A stretch of 64,000 nt of DNA, taken from positions 62,001 to 126,000 of the forward strand of contig MU266358.1 in the NCBI GenBank assembly GCA_021014945.1, read 5' to 3'. Position numbers and translations under genes: made by a program. The notes beneath the pieces are model-generated. The model was not told where the DNA came from, did not search any database, and saw nothing but the letters and a program-made list of their open reading frames with translations. Of this stretch, positions 12,100-25,078 are shown piece after piece; the stretch's first letter is position 1, and every line of letters starts with the position of its first letter. The stretch comes from Leucogyrophana mollusca. Lineage: Eukaryota > Basidiomycota > Agaricomycetes > Boletales.

Positions 12100-12482
12100 T
12101 TCTTCCGAGACGCCATGAAAGGTGTTGGTGAACGGCGAGGCTCTTGTGTGGCTCGTGATTTTGTGTGAACATCCGGGGGAAATGTCGATTGCTCACGCTC
12201 GGATGGTGGCCTGGGTCCTCGCTAGCTAAGGCTCGAGACCAGGACCCCGGGAATCATCTTTTTCGGGGCAGAAGAATTCAAGAAGCACTTTTTATTATGT
12301 AAAGTTTCCAAATAAGTATAAGTCGTTTGCGATTTTCGAGGTCTTCAGACTTGACCACTCCCAACTCGACCTTTGCGAGTTGGCTTTTGTCGTCTTGAGG
12401 ACCAGGCAAGCAATATTCGACTGTTCCGGAATGTCTCATTTTATCTGACCGACCTTCTTTTTTTATTTCAGATCGTCTTAGA
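12100..12482. promoter_or_regulatory. Shared divergent promoter region
   Basis: 383 bases between the start codons of the acyl-CoA oxidase (minus) and the GH79-like gene (plus). A pyrimidine-rich run sits just before the GH79 start. No consensus TATA box was seen for either gene. Confidence 0.45.
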
Positions 12483-14981
12483 ATGCGTCTACTCCTCGTC
12501 CACTCGTTTCTTCTCGGCTTTGGCCTCAGTCAGGCAGCCGTGACAGTCTACGGTCCTCACGTGCAACAGACGTTTGGCCCGTATGGGACCGTGACGGCTG
12601 CATCTGCTTCATATACCGGTGCCGCTGTCTATAATCCTACCACCCTTACCCCACCTCCCGTACCCAATCCACCACCGCCCACGCAGTTTAACATCGCGCT
12701 AGAGAGCGGAAATGTCCAAGGCTTGTCAATAACCCAGCGAGGCTCGTTCTTCGGCTTCAGTATAGAGTTCAGTGTTGTTACGCAAGTCCGTAAGTACACT
12801 CTCCCGCAAGACATGCGATTGACGTGCTGAACAATATATAGTTGGTCGAAACAGGTAATTATTCTTGGATCCTTTCCAAGACGACCACGTCCTGACCGAA
12901 CTCTACAAGCTCTTTCCTTCAAGTGCCTTTCCTCAATTTAATGGCCAACATACGCGAACGTGCAGGCAGCGTCCACGTTCGTGTCGGTGGTAACACCCAA
13001 GACTCGGCCACTTTAGTCGAGAGCACTCCTGATGGCGCCGCTCTGGAGAAGGATAAAACGAACGAGTCCAACCCTGTGAGATAGTTGCTCGCCGTACGGC
13101 CTCTCAACCTTACTCCAGATTTTTAGACGGCTACTCCCCCAACCATCTTCACCGCTGAAATCATCAAGATGATGGCTGGTATATCTGCCTTAACCAACGT
13201 TCGCTGGTACATGGGTAGGGATAAAGAAGTCTAAACGACAAGTTCCCAACTTACTCGTTGAGCTTCGCAGGTGTGCCGTTCAATGACACGACAAATTTCC
13301 GTCTACAAATTGCGGAGGTCGGAGAGGCCATCCTGGGAGACTACTTGGTTGGTTTGCAGGCCGGGAACGAGCCTGATCTGTATTCCAGACACGGACATCG
13401 TCCTGAGGTAAATATGTTGTCAGATTTATTGGGTGGTTGCTCATGCCATGGCAGTCTTATGGGCCAAATGACTACACCACCGAATTCGGACTTCTTATCG
13501 ATGCCATGGAGAAGGATTCGAACATTCCTAACCCTAATCTGCTCATTGGACCCAATTTGGCTGGCGTTTGGACACCAGAGGATGTTTGGAACACTGGCTT
13601 TGTCAACGATTATAGTCAACAACTCAGCGCCCTTGCAGTTGAACGGTATTGTGGTTCATTTTCGCCCATTCACCGCAGACTGACGCTCCGATACCAAGAT
13701 ACCCCACCGACAATTGTTATGCCCAGTTTGGCGTCGGTACTCCACGAACCGGTCAAGAAATGTTCGCGGATTACCTTACTCATACGTCTGGTCAACATAT
13801 CGTTTCGTCCTTCCTGAACTCCTCGAACTACGCCCAAACGGTTGGAAAGCCTCTATTGATGTTTGAGACCAACACAGCATCGTGCGGAGGCTTCCCTGGG
13901 CTGAGTGACAGTTACGGAGCGGCGCTCTGGGGTATCGACTATGGTCTCCAGATGGCGTTTAGTAACTTTTCGGGCGCATTGTTCCATGTTGGTGGTCAAA
14001 GCGTCTTCTATAACGTGAGTGTCTTATTTGGATCCCAGGTCTTATCTGGCTAATATTGATGTACTCTCAGCCCTTCACGCGTATGTTTTTTTCTTTTTTA
14101 AATTCCTACCCAGATGTAAATATCAATTCGTTGGCTATGCTTCAGCTCCCGTCACAAACCAGTCCACGTTCCACCAATGGACGATTGGGCCCATCTATTA
14201 TTCTGCCCTGGTCGTTGCAGAAGCACTCGGTGCTTCAAACCTCTCGCAGGTGCTCGACCTCAACCCTAACGGCGGCAACGAATTCACGCCCGGTTATGCT
14301 ATCTATGAGAACGGGCAGCCGATGAGGGTCGCGCTGGTCAACTACGTTACCGATCCATCTGGTGCAAGTGATTATACGGCGAGTATCTCCATCGCAGGCG
14401 GTTCCACCCCAGCCCAGGTCAAAGTCAAGTAAGTGGGTTGGTAATCCTTCTCGGTATCTTATTCATTTTGAGGTCTGCAGATATCTGTCGGCCACTTCGA
14501 CTGCGCAGAAGTATAACTTCACATGGGCTGGACAGGTCAGCATCTTCCGATTAAAGTAAGGACTGTATCTAATATCCCCTCGTCTTAGACCTTCGGAGAC
14601 GTCTTTGGATCAGACGGTAGGCCAATGGGCAACGTCGATATCCAAACAGTCCCCTGCGACCAAACTGCGGGCGTTTGCCGAGTTAAAGTTCCCGCACCCG
14701 GGTTCGCCCTGGTCTTCCTCACCGATCAGGCACTTTCCGAGTCAGACGAGGGTCCAACAATGACGTTCCCCACCACCGCTTATACTAAATTTGAGAATAC
14801 CGCCACTATCGATCAAGCCGTCCTGGCGACGTCGAACGGCAATCGCGGGCTTAGCGACTCACTGGCTGGGACAAGCAAAGGTCGCCAGATGAGTGGTGCG
14901 TTCAGGCTGAGGCACGCGCTGCCGGCGAGTTTAGGAGCTTTCCTCGTTGGTGTTCTCGCCGTTGGTCGTCTGGTAAGATAG
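12483..14981 (+). CDS. GH79-type glycoside hydrolase, complete (paralogue B)
   Basis: Complete copy of the glycosidase type at 2-2279, 652 aa. Exons: 12483-12789, 12842-12854, 12910-13075, 13127-13214, 13271-13407, 13455-13645, 13699-14014, 14071-14080, 14146-14428, 14481-14535, 14589-14981. A signal peptide (about residues 1-18) is followed by a Pro/Thr linker and the catalytic barrel. Likely acid/base is Glu225 (GNEPDL) and nucleophile Glu357 (FETNTASC), with a beta-domain after it. The C-terminal 30 residues are hydrophobic, so a GPI anchor is possible. Exons 2 and 8 are 13 and 10 bases, shared with paralogue A; one intron position differs between the two. GH79 enzymes act on glucuronides of plant or proteoglycan origin; the true substrate here is not known. 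Confidence 0.92.
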
Positions 14982-15414
14982 TCAGTTTGTTTGGTGCGGA
15001 GTCATCTGCTGCTTTGCTTTCATATTATACACTTCCCATAATAGTCTACCTGCTCTGCTTTTCGCTCTTTGCTTCGTCATGGACTCGGGGGAGCTCACAT
15101 ACATACACCATCCGTTCATACATATCATAGACCACCTTCAATCCACCACATCTTGTAGTATAGCATTTCATCCGGGTCATCTCACATAACCACGTAAATC
15201 ATTTTCACCATACTTGCCAGGCTAAAGCTTTCCATAGCGCTTGCCACAATACACCTCACTACTACTGGCTTGGGCATTGTCGCATACTGTAGATCTTCCT
15301 ATCACCACGGGTGTTGGTTTTCGACATCATGACACGAGTGCACGAACCGAATACAAGTAAAGATACAGGACCGACCCCGACCTTCAAACATGCACCTTTC
15401 CACAGCATATACAA
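14982..15414. other. Convergent 3' region
   Basis: Lies between the stops of the GH79 gene (plus) and the La gene (minus). AT-rich, without a supported gene; it should hold both 3' UTRs. Confidence 0.5.
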
Positions 15415-17287
15415 CTATGAATCACCAGCATCGTCAGTCTTCGCTTTTTTGACGACTTGTATGCTAGGCACGCCTTGGCCCCGCAAACCAGAATCTGGCC
15501 CACCATCAGGTTCTACAGCCCGCTTCCTCTTCTCTCCAGGTTGATCATCACCGGTGGCAGCAGCAGAAGAGCCCTTGTCGCCACTCTTTGATTTCGACTC
15601 TTTGTCCCGGTCACCGCCTCGACCTCCTCCCCCACGACCACCACCGCGGCCTCCTCTTCCACCGCGGCCTCCCCGTCCTCCTCGCGACGAGCCCCCTTTC
15701 CGGTCCTGCGAACGCGACAACGCCGACCGGGCGGCAAAGTTAGCACGATCTATCTGGAACGTCTTCTCTTCGCTTTCTGTAAGCGGCCACATCTCACATG
15801 AGTATCTTGTTAGGTGTACATATACGAAAACAACACACACCTTCGGGAATCGACCACTCGACTTCTTTTGAGTTCACGGTTTTGAGGTTCTCTTTCACGA
15901 ATGCGATCTCGTCCTCGGTCAAGGTTTTATCAAAGCCTACCAGTCCGAAATCGTCTCCCTTCGCGAATTGGATGTATGGAACGCGTGCAAATCGCTCCCG
16001 TAGAGGTGTCTGCAGGACATCAGCAGGTCAGTCAAGGCGCACAAACGGGACACAAACCTTCATCTCCGAAAAGTTGGCATCGCCTCCACAGCCTGTGAAT
16101 TTCATCGTCGCACCTTTCACGAAGGGGACGTCCTCGCTCTTCACACCTCCCCCGTCCTCCTCGTGCACGCGGAGCTTCGTGCCCATGAACTCCAGCCACA
16201 CCTCCGGTTTTGTCTTCTCCTTGTCTTTCGACTTAGTTTTGATGCCCTTCTTCTCGTTTTCCATCTCCTTGAAGGCGTTGAATCCTTTCCGGCTAGAAAT
16301 ACTGTCCTTGCGCATGTCGGCGGCTTTCCCCGTCAAGCCCTTCTCCTTGATTTTCATGTCACAGTATGCCTCCCTTTAGATTGTCAGTACACCATGCGGC
16401 ATATCAGGAATAAGTACAGCGTACTTGGACATGATGACAAGTTCCGAGCCATGCCAAGTTGGCTTAGGATCAGCATTAAGGAATGCTTCCACAGACTTCA
16501 TGTCTGCGTACTCCACGAAAACAGAGCTCTGCAAAGGACTTGAACAAGACCGTCATATTAGCTACTTACCGACAGAAACAAACCTTGAAGGACTTGGTTC
16601 CGTCAACCCGTCGCATCCTGACAGCGTTTGTCTTTCCATATTTGTTGAAGAACTCCTCGAGTTCCTTCTGCAGAGTCGCTGTTTCCTCACCGAATCCTTT
16701 CTGCAATGATAGACACGGTTAGCTAGCGGCATTGGTGTTATTTAGGTGGTGTCCACTCACTGCGTAAATACTTCTTTCGAATTGTCCCTTTGGCTGCTGG
16801 ACCTCGGTACGCCGCCGGATATTTTCACCCGCTTCATCCACCTCTAGCTCCTCGCTGCCTCGCAGTGCCTTCACTATCCATTCGTTCCCGAGGGCTGTAA
16901 AGTCGCGCATGCGCTTGAACGAAGATACAGTCTTGATAGGAACCCAGTGCTCAGCGTTCGCGGTGTGCAGAGTCCACATAAACCTAAGAATTCCGAATTT
17001 CAGTAAGGCTCAAGATGACATCGTATTTGTGGAGGAATACGAACTTATCGAACGGAAGGTTGGAGTCGGCGAAGTAGAATTCAACTTTGACTATGTCAAT
17101 ACGGGCCCGGAGAAGATGACCAAGACTGTTATAACGCACTTTGTTTCCGCGCATCCGCCATTTTTTCCGAGTCACTGTCCGTGACCATTTCCACATCCTC
17201 GCCTCCGGCTGACTTGTCTTCGACGATCGAAGAACTGGAGGTAGATTCTCCGTTAGTGGGAGCAGACTCTGCTGCAGCAGTAGACAT
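15415..17287 (-). CDS. La (SS-B/Lhp1-type) RNA-binding protein
   Basis: A nuclear chaperone that binds the 3' oligo-U ends of RNA polymerase III transcripts. Eight exons: 17140-17287, 17045-17090, 16761-16983, 16584-16700, 16425-16528, 16058-16373, 15839-16009, 15415-15792, giving 500 aa. The La motif reads RKQ-IKVEFYFADSNLPFDKFMW across two introns. An RRM follows (EFFNKYGKTNAVRMRR..SSVFVEYAD), then a second, xRRM-like domain, and a tail of RGG/GRGG repeats (15600-15690) with a KRKR-type basic stretch that may direct nuclear import. The start of the last exon is less certain than the rest, because several GT steps occur at 15836-15840; the chosen one keeps frame. Confidence 0.92.
15600..15690 (-). 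repeat. RGG-repeat coding stretch in La
   Basis: GC-rich repeats coding for RGG, GRGGG and similar units in the C-terminal tail of the La protein. On the plus strand it looks like a proline-rich frame, which is a shadow. RGG boxes bind RNA and are often methylated on arginine. Confidence 0.8.
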
Positions 17288-18102
17288 GTTCAATAAACAA
17301 GAAAATAAGTCAACGGTACGAGAACAAAGCGAAGAGCTGGTAAAACAGAAAATACAACGGGCAAACCGAGCTCGATATGAGCTGGTAAGGTCGCAACACG
17401 AGACTCAAAAGTTCTGCAACTAAATCAGAGTGACTTATTCGGCTTTACCCGAGAGATAATCGCGGTTACAAAACAGGTAACCGTGGTGTCGCAAGCGTTT
17501 GCCAGTGGGCCTTGCCCTGCCTTACCAGGCAACAGACTTGTGCCACTTGCCAGGGTTCAACGTTCGATCGGGAGGGATGGTTTCCGCGGAAGGTATCTAA
17601 AGTTTTATTTTCGAAGAGAAAACGTGGTAACTGACAGAATGGGTCCTGGATCCAGCTGGATCCCCAGACCTAGACGATAATTGGGAAATGCTTCCTTTCG
17701 ATCAGATTAGCATTGTTCAAGTACAATCTGCCCACACCTCGAAGACGGGCAAACAGTGTTAGTGGCTACAATGGTTCCATGTGTGGGTCTTAAAGCGGGA
17801 GGTGAACCTACTCGATCGCCGGCTCGATTATTTGTGAGCGTTCGGCGAAGGCCAGCGTCAACTCTCGTCAATTGCAGTCCGCAAATCAAATTCTACAGGA
17901 CTCGGTGATATCTTCGAAGGTATGTCACATTTTTAGGTGGTTTGCCCTATGCCGACAAGTGGCTCATCTTAATTTGTCTTCTCGTGACTGGTTTTTGCAC
18001 TAGAGAGGGCTGTTCATTACATTTATAAGACTTGGGAGATGCCTGAGAAGCGTAGGGCCAAACACAGAGAAACTTGATCAAAAAGCGTAGCGCCTGACTG
18101 AG
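17288..18102. other. Divergent spacer between La and the WW-like gene
   Basis: About 0.8 kb with no supported gene. It should carry both promoters. No clear TATA box or repeat was noted. Confidence 0.4.
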
Positions 18103-21100
18103 ATGCGACTCGCTTCTTTTCCCGGCTTCAAGCTATCCTGTGCGCCGCCATCCATGCCCAGGCTCACGTCGCAATATTTTGCCCCCTTCTTCACCCTTAT
18201 CCGCAGATATCTATCATCTTGTACCTCATACCGACCCGTAGCTCGCCTACTTCTGCTACTGCCACTCCTACGCCGGGGTTTGTTCCGTCGCAAACCAGAG
18301 GAGCTGAGGGACACGGTGTCGAGCGCGGAAGATCTCCGCTCAGCGCACGAGGTAGACTCCGTGCACCTCGATGTGGCTTGTGCTCTTGGAAGCGCTCCAA
18401 TCTGCCCTAGCCTGTTGCCTCCCGATAGAAATCTGGATATAGAGTCATCCTCAGATGTGCCCTACGATGGTTCATCAAACCATCTGACCGTTCATGCCCC
18501 GCAACCTCTGAGAAGGCCGACTCACGTTGTTCTCGCTAGCACCGAATCCCAATCCTCCGCCAATTCTAGTCACACGGATGTAGAGCATGTGGCCCCGCCC
18601 TTACGTCCTTCCAGTGCTGCTTCCAATGGCGGTCACAGCGAAATCAAAACGTTAGAAGTTGATAGCGCGCTGGGTCCGTCGTATCGGCGGCATTCGCAGA
18701 GTCCCGTTGCACAAAACCCTTCGTCTTGCGGGGCAGCGGAAGAATACCGGACTCCGGGAACACCTAGCACTCACTCCAACCCTATTCTTTCATCTCTCCC
18801 TCTCGAGATCCCGGATAGCCTGTCTCGCTCACTAAGCCCGGCCTCGCTTCGCAGTCGTGCTTCCCACCTATCGACCTATCGACCGCACGATGAACTCTTC
18901 TCGCAACGTTCATCAAATGCTGCCTCCCCTACCCATATGCTTGTGACTACAGACCCTGACCAATCTGGCGAACTTGTGACCGTGACTCAGAGCATTCGAG
19001 TTACACCAATGTCCACTAAGGGGCTGAACAAGGGTTCCCATTTGTACGGGAGGCCTATGATGTATGTTGGATTTGGTTTCTGTGCGACCACTTATACAAA
19101 TAGTCATTATCAGAGACCCGGAGGTTTCAGATCATATCATTGGAGCCACTACTATAGAATACCCGGCCCACGAGTCAGTGGGCCATCTCACAGTGTAACC
19201 CGATGTTAATATTCAACCTCTTAGGGAACACGTTCCGAATGGCTGGACCAAACATATTCATCCAGAAGGCGCACGCTATTTTTTGCATGCACAAACGGTA
19301 TGTTTGGCCGGCGGACGGGATTACAGACGATTAATACCTTTTACTAGAGAACATACACCGAAGTTGACATCTGCCACCCTGACATCCTCGAAGACGTGGA
19401 TAAATTCTCAAATTTTCTGTGGGCGGCACTGCGTGAGCGAAATCTCTGCTTGGTTTACGATGAAGTCGAACTAGTGCTTGAGCCGATGTGTGACGGTGAC
19501 GAGATCCTGTGTGGTTATTACTTTATCAACCCAACCGGCCGCTGTCTCTTCTGGCTTGAGGACTTCGACGCACGCCACATTTTCGAGACTTGCAAAGGTG
19601 TCACTGCACTTTCACATAAAAGTACGCGTGCCTTCTAGTTTTTGCATGTCCTCCTTATTCTTTGATGGCCAGGATTTGCAGTCCAAGCAGAGTATTGGTA
19701 TGCTTTCGACTTCCTCCAAGGTACGACCTGTCTTTTCCGCATCGCATCCAGAAGAGTTGATGGCAAGTTGTCGCTGCAGGCTCATAGTACCCTTGTGTGA
19801 TGGAAATTAGGAAACACTGGGAATATTTTCCAAACTTGTGCCGACTGAATGAAGGCATTCTCGACGAACTCAGAGACCTGATCTTGCACGCCAGTTGCGG
19901 TCAGCTCCTTTCTGACAGGAATGACTTAACGTCAACCAATGATTTTGCAGATCAATTGACTTCGAACCAATCTTCCGCACCTTTTAGTGCCAATGAACTA
20001 CAAAATCATCTTATTATTGTGGACAGGATTAAAGGTATTACGCCCCGTGCGCTTTGTCCTACTCGAATGATCATTAGTTTTGTGGCAGCTGGCAGCGCGG
20101 GGGAGAACGGCCATTCGGCATGCATCATCGGTAAGCCAATTCCTTCCCCAAGATCACATGGACCGCAGTAGTGACCACGTCTCAAGGAAAAATGATGTAT
20201 GCTTTCGGTAAGCGCGGCCTTTTCTTCCTTGTACCTTTCTTATCATTCGGACAAGCACGCAACAAATATGTGAATTTTCATGGTCAGCAAGGCGCACGGT
20301 TAAGCCCAGATCAAAGAGTTTATCACTGGAGATACAAAAGGTCTAAAACCATGAATATTGTGGCTCCCCTTCTTTTCAATGCTCCGGACACCTACATCCG
20401 GTCATTGCACAGCACCTTTGTCGACGAGATTACGAGAATCGTCACTTGGAAAGGATTCACTGCAAAACTCAACAATGAGTTGCGTGAATTCAATCTTTTG
20501 GTCCGTGGTTGTGTTTCTTTGACGTTTTTGAAATCCTGAAATTACTTCCAGGCCACAGTTCTTCTGAATGCGAACGTGGGTTTTCTGGCCATCCAGAGTG
20601 TCGACAATGGAGGTGGCCGAGCCGCGACCCAAATCGCCAGTTACATTTCACTCGTCGCCAGTATCGGAAGTATTGTACTAGGATTAACCTTTGTTCGGCA
20701 CACCCCTACTTCAGGTCGCGATCCCGCTGCTGAAGTCATCGTAAGTTATTTTTGGTCGTTTCACTAGGCTACCTCTGAAGTCTTCTTAACCACACGTTGC
20801 TTTCATGCAGGCTGATTTCTTGGCAAGGATAAACGACAGAGACCATGGGCTTGAGACCCTCGCAATTATATACAGCCTTCCGTTTGCTCTCCTTATGTGG
20901 GGGTAAGGAATTTTCTCTGTCCGCGTATTCTTGACTGTGACATCGTCACTTCCCTCGTAGAATGGTCTTCTTTTTGATCGCCTTCTCTATTGAGTGGTGC
21001 AAACCTGGCGATGTTCCCTCCCTAGTGCCCGTTGGCGTCGTATTATTCGTTGTTTGTTCTCTCGTTATCTGGTGCGCTTATATTGCTGGGAACGAGCAAG

Positions 21101-21327
21101 GAGGCGTCGACAATAACCCCCAGGAGTATCGGCATTCAACTTCTGATTTGGTTTCTTCCCGAGAACACCTTCCCTCGCGGTTCCTGAATGCACTCAACAA
21201 TCGCCTCTTCCGCAACTCAGCGATCGAACTTCAGCACATCGATGGTTCTCCTGAGACCCAGATTGGCGGGGTGACAGGCGACACGAATGAAGTCGTTGAA
21301 AGGGGTGATACAGGGTCTGCAGTTTGA
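18103..21327 (+). CDS. Multi-pass membrane protein with a WW-like domain
   Basis: An 856-aa protein from twelve exons: 18103-19061, 19114-19173, 19225-19297, 19348-19621, 19673-19697, 19811-20034, 20089-20130, 20187-20207, 20256-20500, 20552-20740, 20811-20902, 20961-21327. A basic, hydrophobic N terminus is followed by about 280 Ser/Pro-rich, probably disordered residues, then a WW-like unit (NGWTKHIHPEGARYF) in which the second Trp is missing. A globular region (YWKHWEYFPN..FHGQQGARL) precedes about four C-terminal membrane segments from near residue 610. It resembles a family I recall as common and uncharacterised in Agaricomycetes. The upstream part of exon 1 is uncertain: an ATG at 18154 could be the true start. 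Function unknown. Confidence 0.82.
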
Positions 21328-22591
21328 CTGTCGTCGATAAATCTGTTTAAATAAGCTATCATTCGTTGTTCTTGGGGTCAAACCCTACCTGTATGCGTTA
21401 TGTAGGTGAGCATAAGTATATCCATAGCGCAATAAAAGTCTGACTGTCAACTGTTCCGTCATTTGCCGAGTTGCTCCAAAATCGAGAGCAATTTTGCTTG
21501 AAGGAAGCAGCAGGCTACGGGTGTGTGGGTTGGCTAGGACGGTCAGGATGCCCGTGGAAGTAGGGGCTCGGACGGTCTCGCACAATGTCACAGCCACGCA
21601 AATCGTCGCCTTCTGGCCCATCTATACTGCCCTCCTGGGGAACTTGGCTTGTCTTTTGCTTTTTTGAACCAACGATGTAGCCTGGCAGTGCGGTAATATA
21701 TTCGACAAGAAGATGTGAGAAGTAATGAGGGCACGTCCATTGTATGGGGTCAACCTCTGGGCTTCTCGAAGCCGTACGGTCCCGTCAATGTCACTGAAAC
21801 CACCACTCCAAGTCCAAGAGTGGTGACACTGCTATTGCTCCCGCACCCAACCCCCGCCACAACTGCGGTACGGTTGGCAGCTCGACAGCAACGACAGTTT
21901 CAAAAGGTGAGCATTCAACGGTCCAAGCTCGAGATTCTACAACGCCAGGGTCATGGTCCAAGCGGATCTCCACAAGCAAACCGGGGTGTTGCAGCTAGTC
22001 AATAGCGCTCGCCTGTCGAGATGGTTCAAGACGTACGACATCGTACGCATTGTTACCATAGCACCGGCGTTGATCGTCGTGAATCACGTTGCTGGTGAAA
22101 GTCTGCACCGTGAGATCACGACTGTCAAGTGCTGGTTCGAACCAGAGGTTTCTTTGCACAAGTGTCATTTTCGGCTGGGGGTAGGGTGAGTTTCTCGCGG
22201 TTGAAACGTCTCGAGACTGGCCTTCACTTGACTGATCACTGTGACTATGCCCCAGAAGAAGATCATGTTAATGTTGGCTACATCGAAGGTCTTCTTTGTG
22301 CAGACATACAAATGATACCGGTGAGAACCGAAGGTAAAGTCAAGTACCCAGTATGATTCGCCTTGCCCTTATCGTTCTTGTTTTTAGGAGCAAAAAGCTT
22401 CCGTGCGGTGATACGTGCGAACGGCGTGTACCGGTGTGCTCCACAGTTTGATGCGCAAGTAAGGGGGAGGACGATTCAGTACGATGCCGAAAAGGCACCA
22501 CAGCGTCTATTTATTGCATTGATTTTGATGAGCTATAATAGGTGCTGTACTGTGCTCACTCCAGACTGTCCACCCGCTTCCACCTATCACC
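21328..22591. other. Stretch without a recognised gene
   Basis: About 1.3 kb. Short frames on both strands near 21700-22350 show no family signature and no convincing splice structure. The 3' end should hold the permease promoter. Confidence 0.4.
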
Positions 22592-25078
22592 ATGGGCTTG
22601 AAAGGCGAGCTCGATGCCGACTCGATTGCACGTGAAGGCTTGCAGAAGCTTGGATACAAACAAGAAATGACGAGAGTCAGTGGCGTTTCCAAATGATGGA
22701 ACTCAGAGCGTTGATTGTTGTTGTAGTCGCGCGGGCTCTTCCACATCCTCTTCAGTGAGTGAAGAACCTCAGTCTATCCTCGGTAGAATCTCATGACAAT
22801 ATGTTACAGTGACGCTGGGTACGTTTTGGATGCATCTTGGAAATCTACACATATAAGCTCACCGACTGTTACCAGCTATCATGGCCGTTCGTGAGTTGAA
22901 AGATATCTAAAACTAAACTCTATCATATTCAACCCGCACAGCATACGGCCTTGCGGCTCCTATCGCAACTTCTTTAGTCGGAGGTGGTCCTGTTGTTATG
23001 ATCTGGGGGTTTGTATCTCGTTCTCGTTCTCCCATATCGGGTCTGGTCGTGGCTCATTGTCACCTCCGTCAGGTGGATATTAGTATCTGCGCTGACCCAG
23101 ACACTGGCTCTCTCACTTGCTGAGATCTGCTCAAAATATCCTACATCTGCGGGAGCGTATTATTGGTGCTTCCGTCTCGCATCCCCTCGTTCCAGAGTAC
23201 TCTATTCTTGGATTAATGGCTGGCTCACTATGGTTGGAGTCTGGACGGTGTCGCTAAGTGTCACGTTTGGTAAGTGTATTCCCGCATACTCGATATTTCA
23301 ACGTGCTAATCCAACACAATGATCATAGGGACTGCCCAGCTTGTCGTAGCAGGTGCTGGTATATACAACCCTGAATGGGTGGCCACACCTTGGCAGACAT
23401 GTCAGTTCGTCTACTCTGACAATCGAGAGCTATTGTCCTGATTTTGTCTTGTAGATTTGATATTTTTCGCTGTCACTGCGGTTGCGGCCTTCGTTTGTCT
23501 CTTCTTCAACAAATACCTCCCAGCAATCGACGTAGGTGTCTCATTTGTTTTGCACAACAGTCATATTCATATCAATTCCCTAGATTATCTGCGCTTGCTG
23601 GACAGCACTGGGCATCATTGGTGAGTCCCCCTTCGTCATGACTCTGCCAATCCCACCGTGACGTCCTATTCCCAGTCATTTTAATCTGCTTGTCTGCTAA
23701 GGCCGCCACAGGCCGCCGCTCAGCGTCTTATGCCCTTGGTAATTTTGCCCCAGCATCAGGCTGGACGCCGGGCTGGTCATTCTTTATCGGCTTGCTCCCT
23801 GTATGTTCTTTATGTTGTCTTGATTTTGTGATATGGTCGTTTACTCCCGTCCCTCAGCCGGGTAATGATGCGCGCTACCTACATTGTGGAAACTGTATTG
23901 ACTTCAGACTGCAGCTTACACATACGCAGCCATCGGAATGAGTGAGTTAACGTCGTCCCCATGCAGGTGATTGTTGTGATACCTTACTTCTTTAGTTGCG
24001 AGCATGGCAGAAGAAGTGCACAACCCTTCAGAAATCCTTCCTAGAGCGTTATCCTGGTCTATACCAATCGGAGCGATTTCAGGGGTCGTATTCCTTCTCC
24101 CAATTTTGTTTACTCTTCCAGACGTCTCGATATTGCTTGCCGGTAGGTCCATAATGAAATTCCACCACCCTTACACTCTGATGTGTTCGTCCGCACCAGT
24201 GCCATCTGGGCAGCCAATTGGGGTAATGTTTACCTTAATCATGGGATCTAATGCAGGTGGTTTTGGATTAGTGAGTGACAGTGATCTCTATGTTGACACA
24301 GAAGTTCTGATGGTCGTTGCAGTGGTTCATTAGTGCGTGTCGTCTCTTTACGGCTAGTTGCTCCCTCATCTTGGTACCTAGTTTTCGGCATTGGGATGTT
24401 CTGTGCCATCTCAATCTCGTGTGCCGCTTCTCGAGCTACATGGGCCTTTGCCAGGGACAAAGCGATCCCTTTCCATCACATTTTCTCGAAGGTCAGTCCA
24501 TACCTGGCCGACGTACCCGTCAACGCATTCTTGCTATCCACTGTAATCCAACTGCTCCTCGGACTCATCTATCTCGGGTCTTCCGCCGCATTTAACGCCT
24601 TCGTCGGCGTGGCCGTTATGTGTCTGGGGGCATCGTATGCGATGCCCGTCGCGATCTCCTTGGCTAATGGAAGAAGGGACATGGAAGATGCTCCATTCAA
24701 TCTGGGGAAATGGGGAGGCGTTATCAACGCAATCGCTGTTCTGTGGATAATATTTGCCATCGTGCTATTCTCGATGCCTGCTGTTATACCGGTGACACAA
24801 GTCTCAATGAGTAAGTGTTTTCATTCATATTATTGGCTCTCCCGTACACACCCATCTGCCTCTAGATTATGCATCTGTTGTATTCGTCGGCTTTGGCGTG
24901 ATCAGCGCCGTTTGGTACATGATCAGTGAGTATTGCTGGTTCTGTGTTCGTGTGCTTGATTTATTTGATATTTACCCTGTTTACAGATGGCCGCCATCAC
25001 TACACGGGACCACCTGTCCCGGAGGATTCGTCTGCGTCATCGGATTCATACAGATCGAAGTCTCCCAAGGAGAATTGA
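22592..25078 (+). CDS. APC-superfamily amino acid/GABA permease
   Basis: A plasma-membrane transporter of 516 aa, close in pattern to fungal GABA/amino acid permeases with about 12 helices. Eighteen exons: 22592-22675, 22727-22754, 22810-22818, 22876-22890, 22942-23008, 23073-23269, 23329-23400, 23455-23531, 23584-23620, 23676-23800, 23858-23861, 23915-23941, 23996-24142, 24200-24270, 24323-24332, 24382-24810, 24866-24925, 24987-25078. Splicing yields continuous family motifs: FMTLAIMAVPYGLAAP, GWILVSALTQTLALSLAEI, LLPPAYTYAAIGMIASMAEE and WFIIFGIGMFCAI. Exons of 9, 15, 4 and 10 bases are required to keep frame and motifs. The last exon is a Ser-rich cytosolic tail. It lies beside the PPTase-like and A-T-R genes and could import a precursor, but that is only inference. 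Confidence 0.9.
23858..23861 (+). other. Four-base microexon of the permease
   Basis: CCGG flanked by CCCTCAG (acceptor) and GTAATG (donor), between introns of 57 and 53 bases. With it the protein reads GLLPPAYTY, the expected family sequence; without it the flanking exons are out of frame. Confidence 0.75.

Noticed and set aside
15554..15871. Proline-rich plus-strand frame
   Set aside because: Antisense of the RGG repeat in La; its proline content is a by-product of that repeat.
19698..19810. Splice donor GTACGA at 19714 for the WW-like gene
   Set aside because: It puts the next exon out of frame. The donor GTATGC at 19698 restores YWKHWEYFPN and was used instead.
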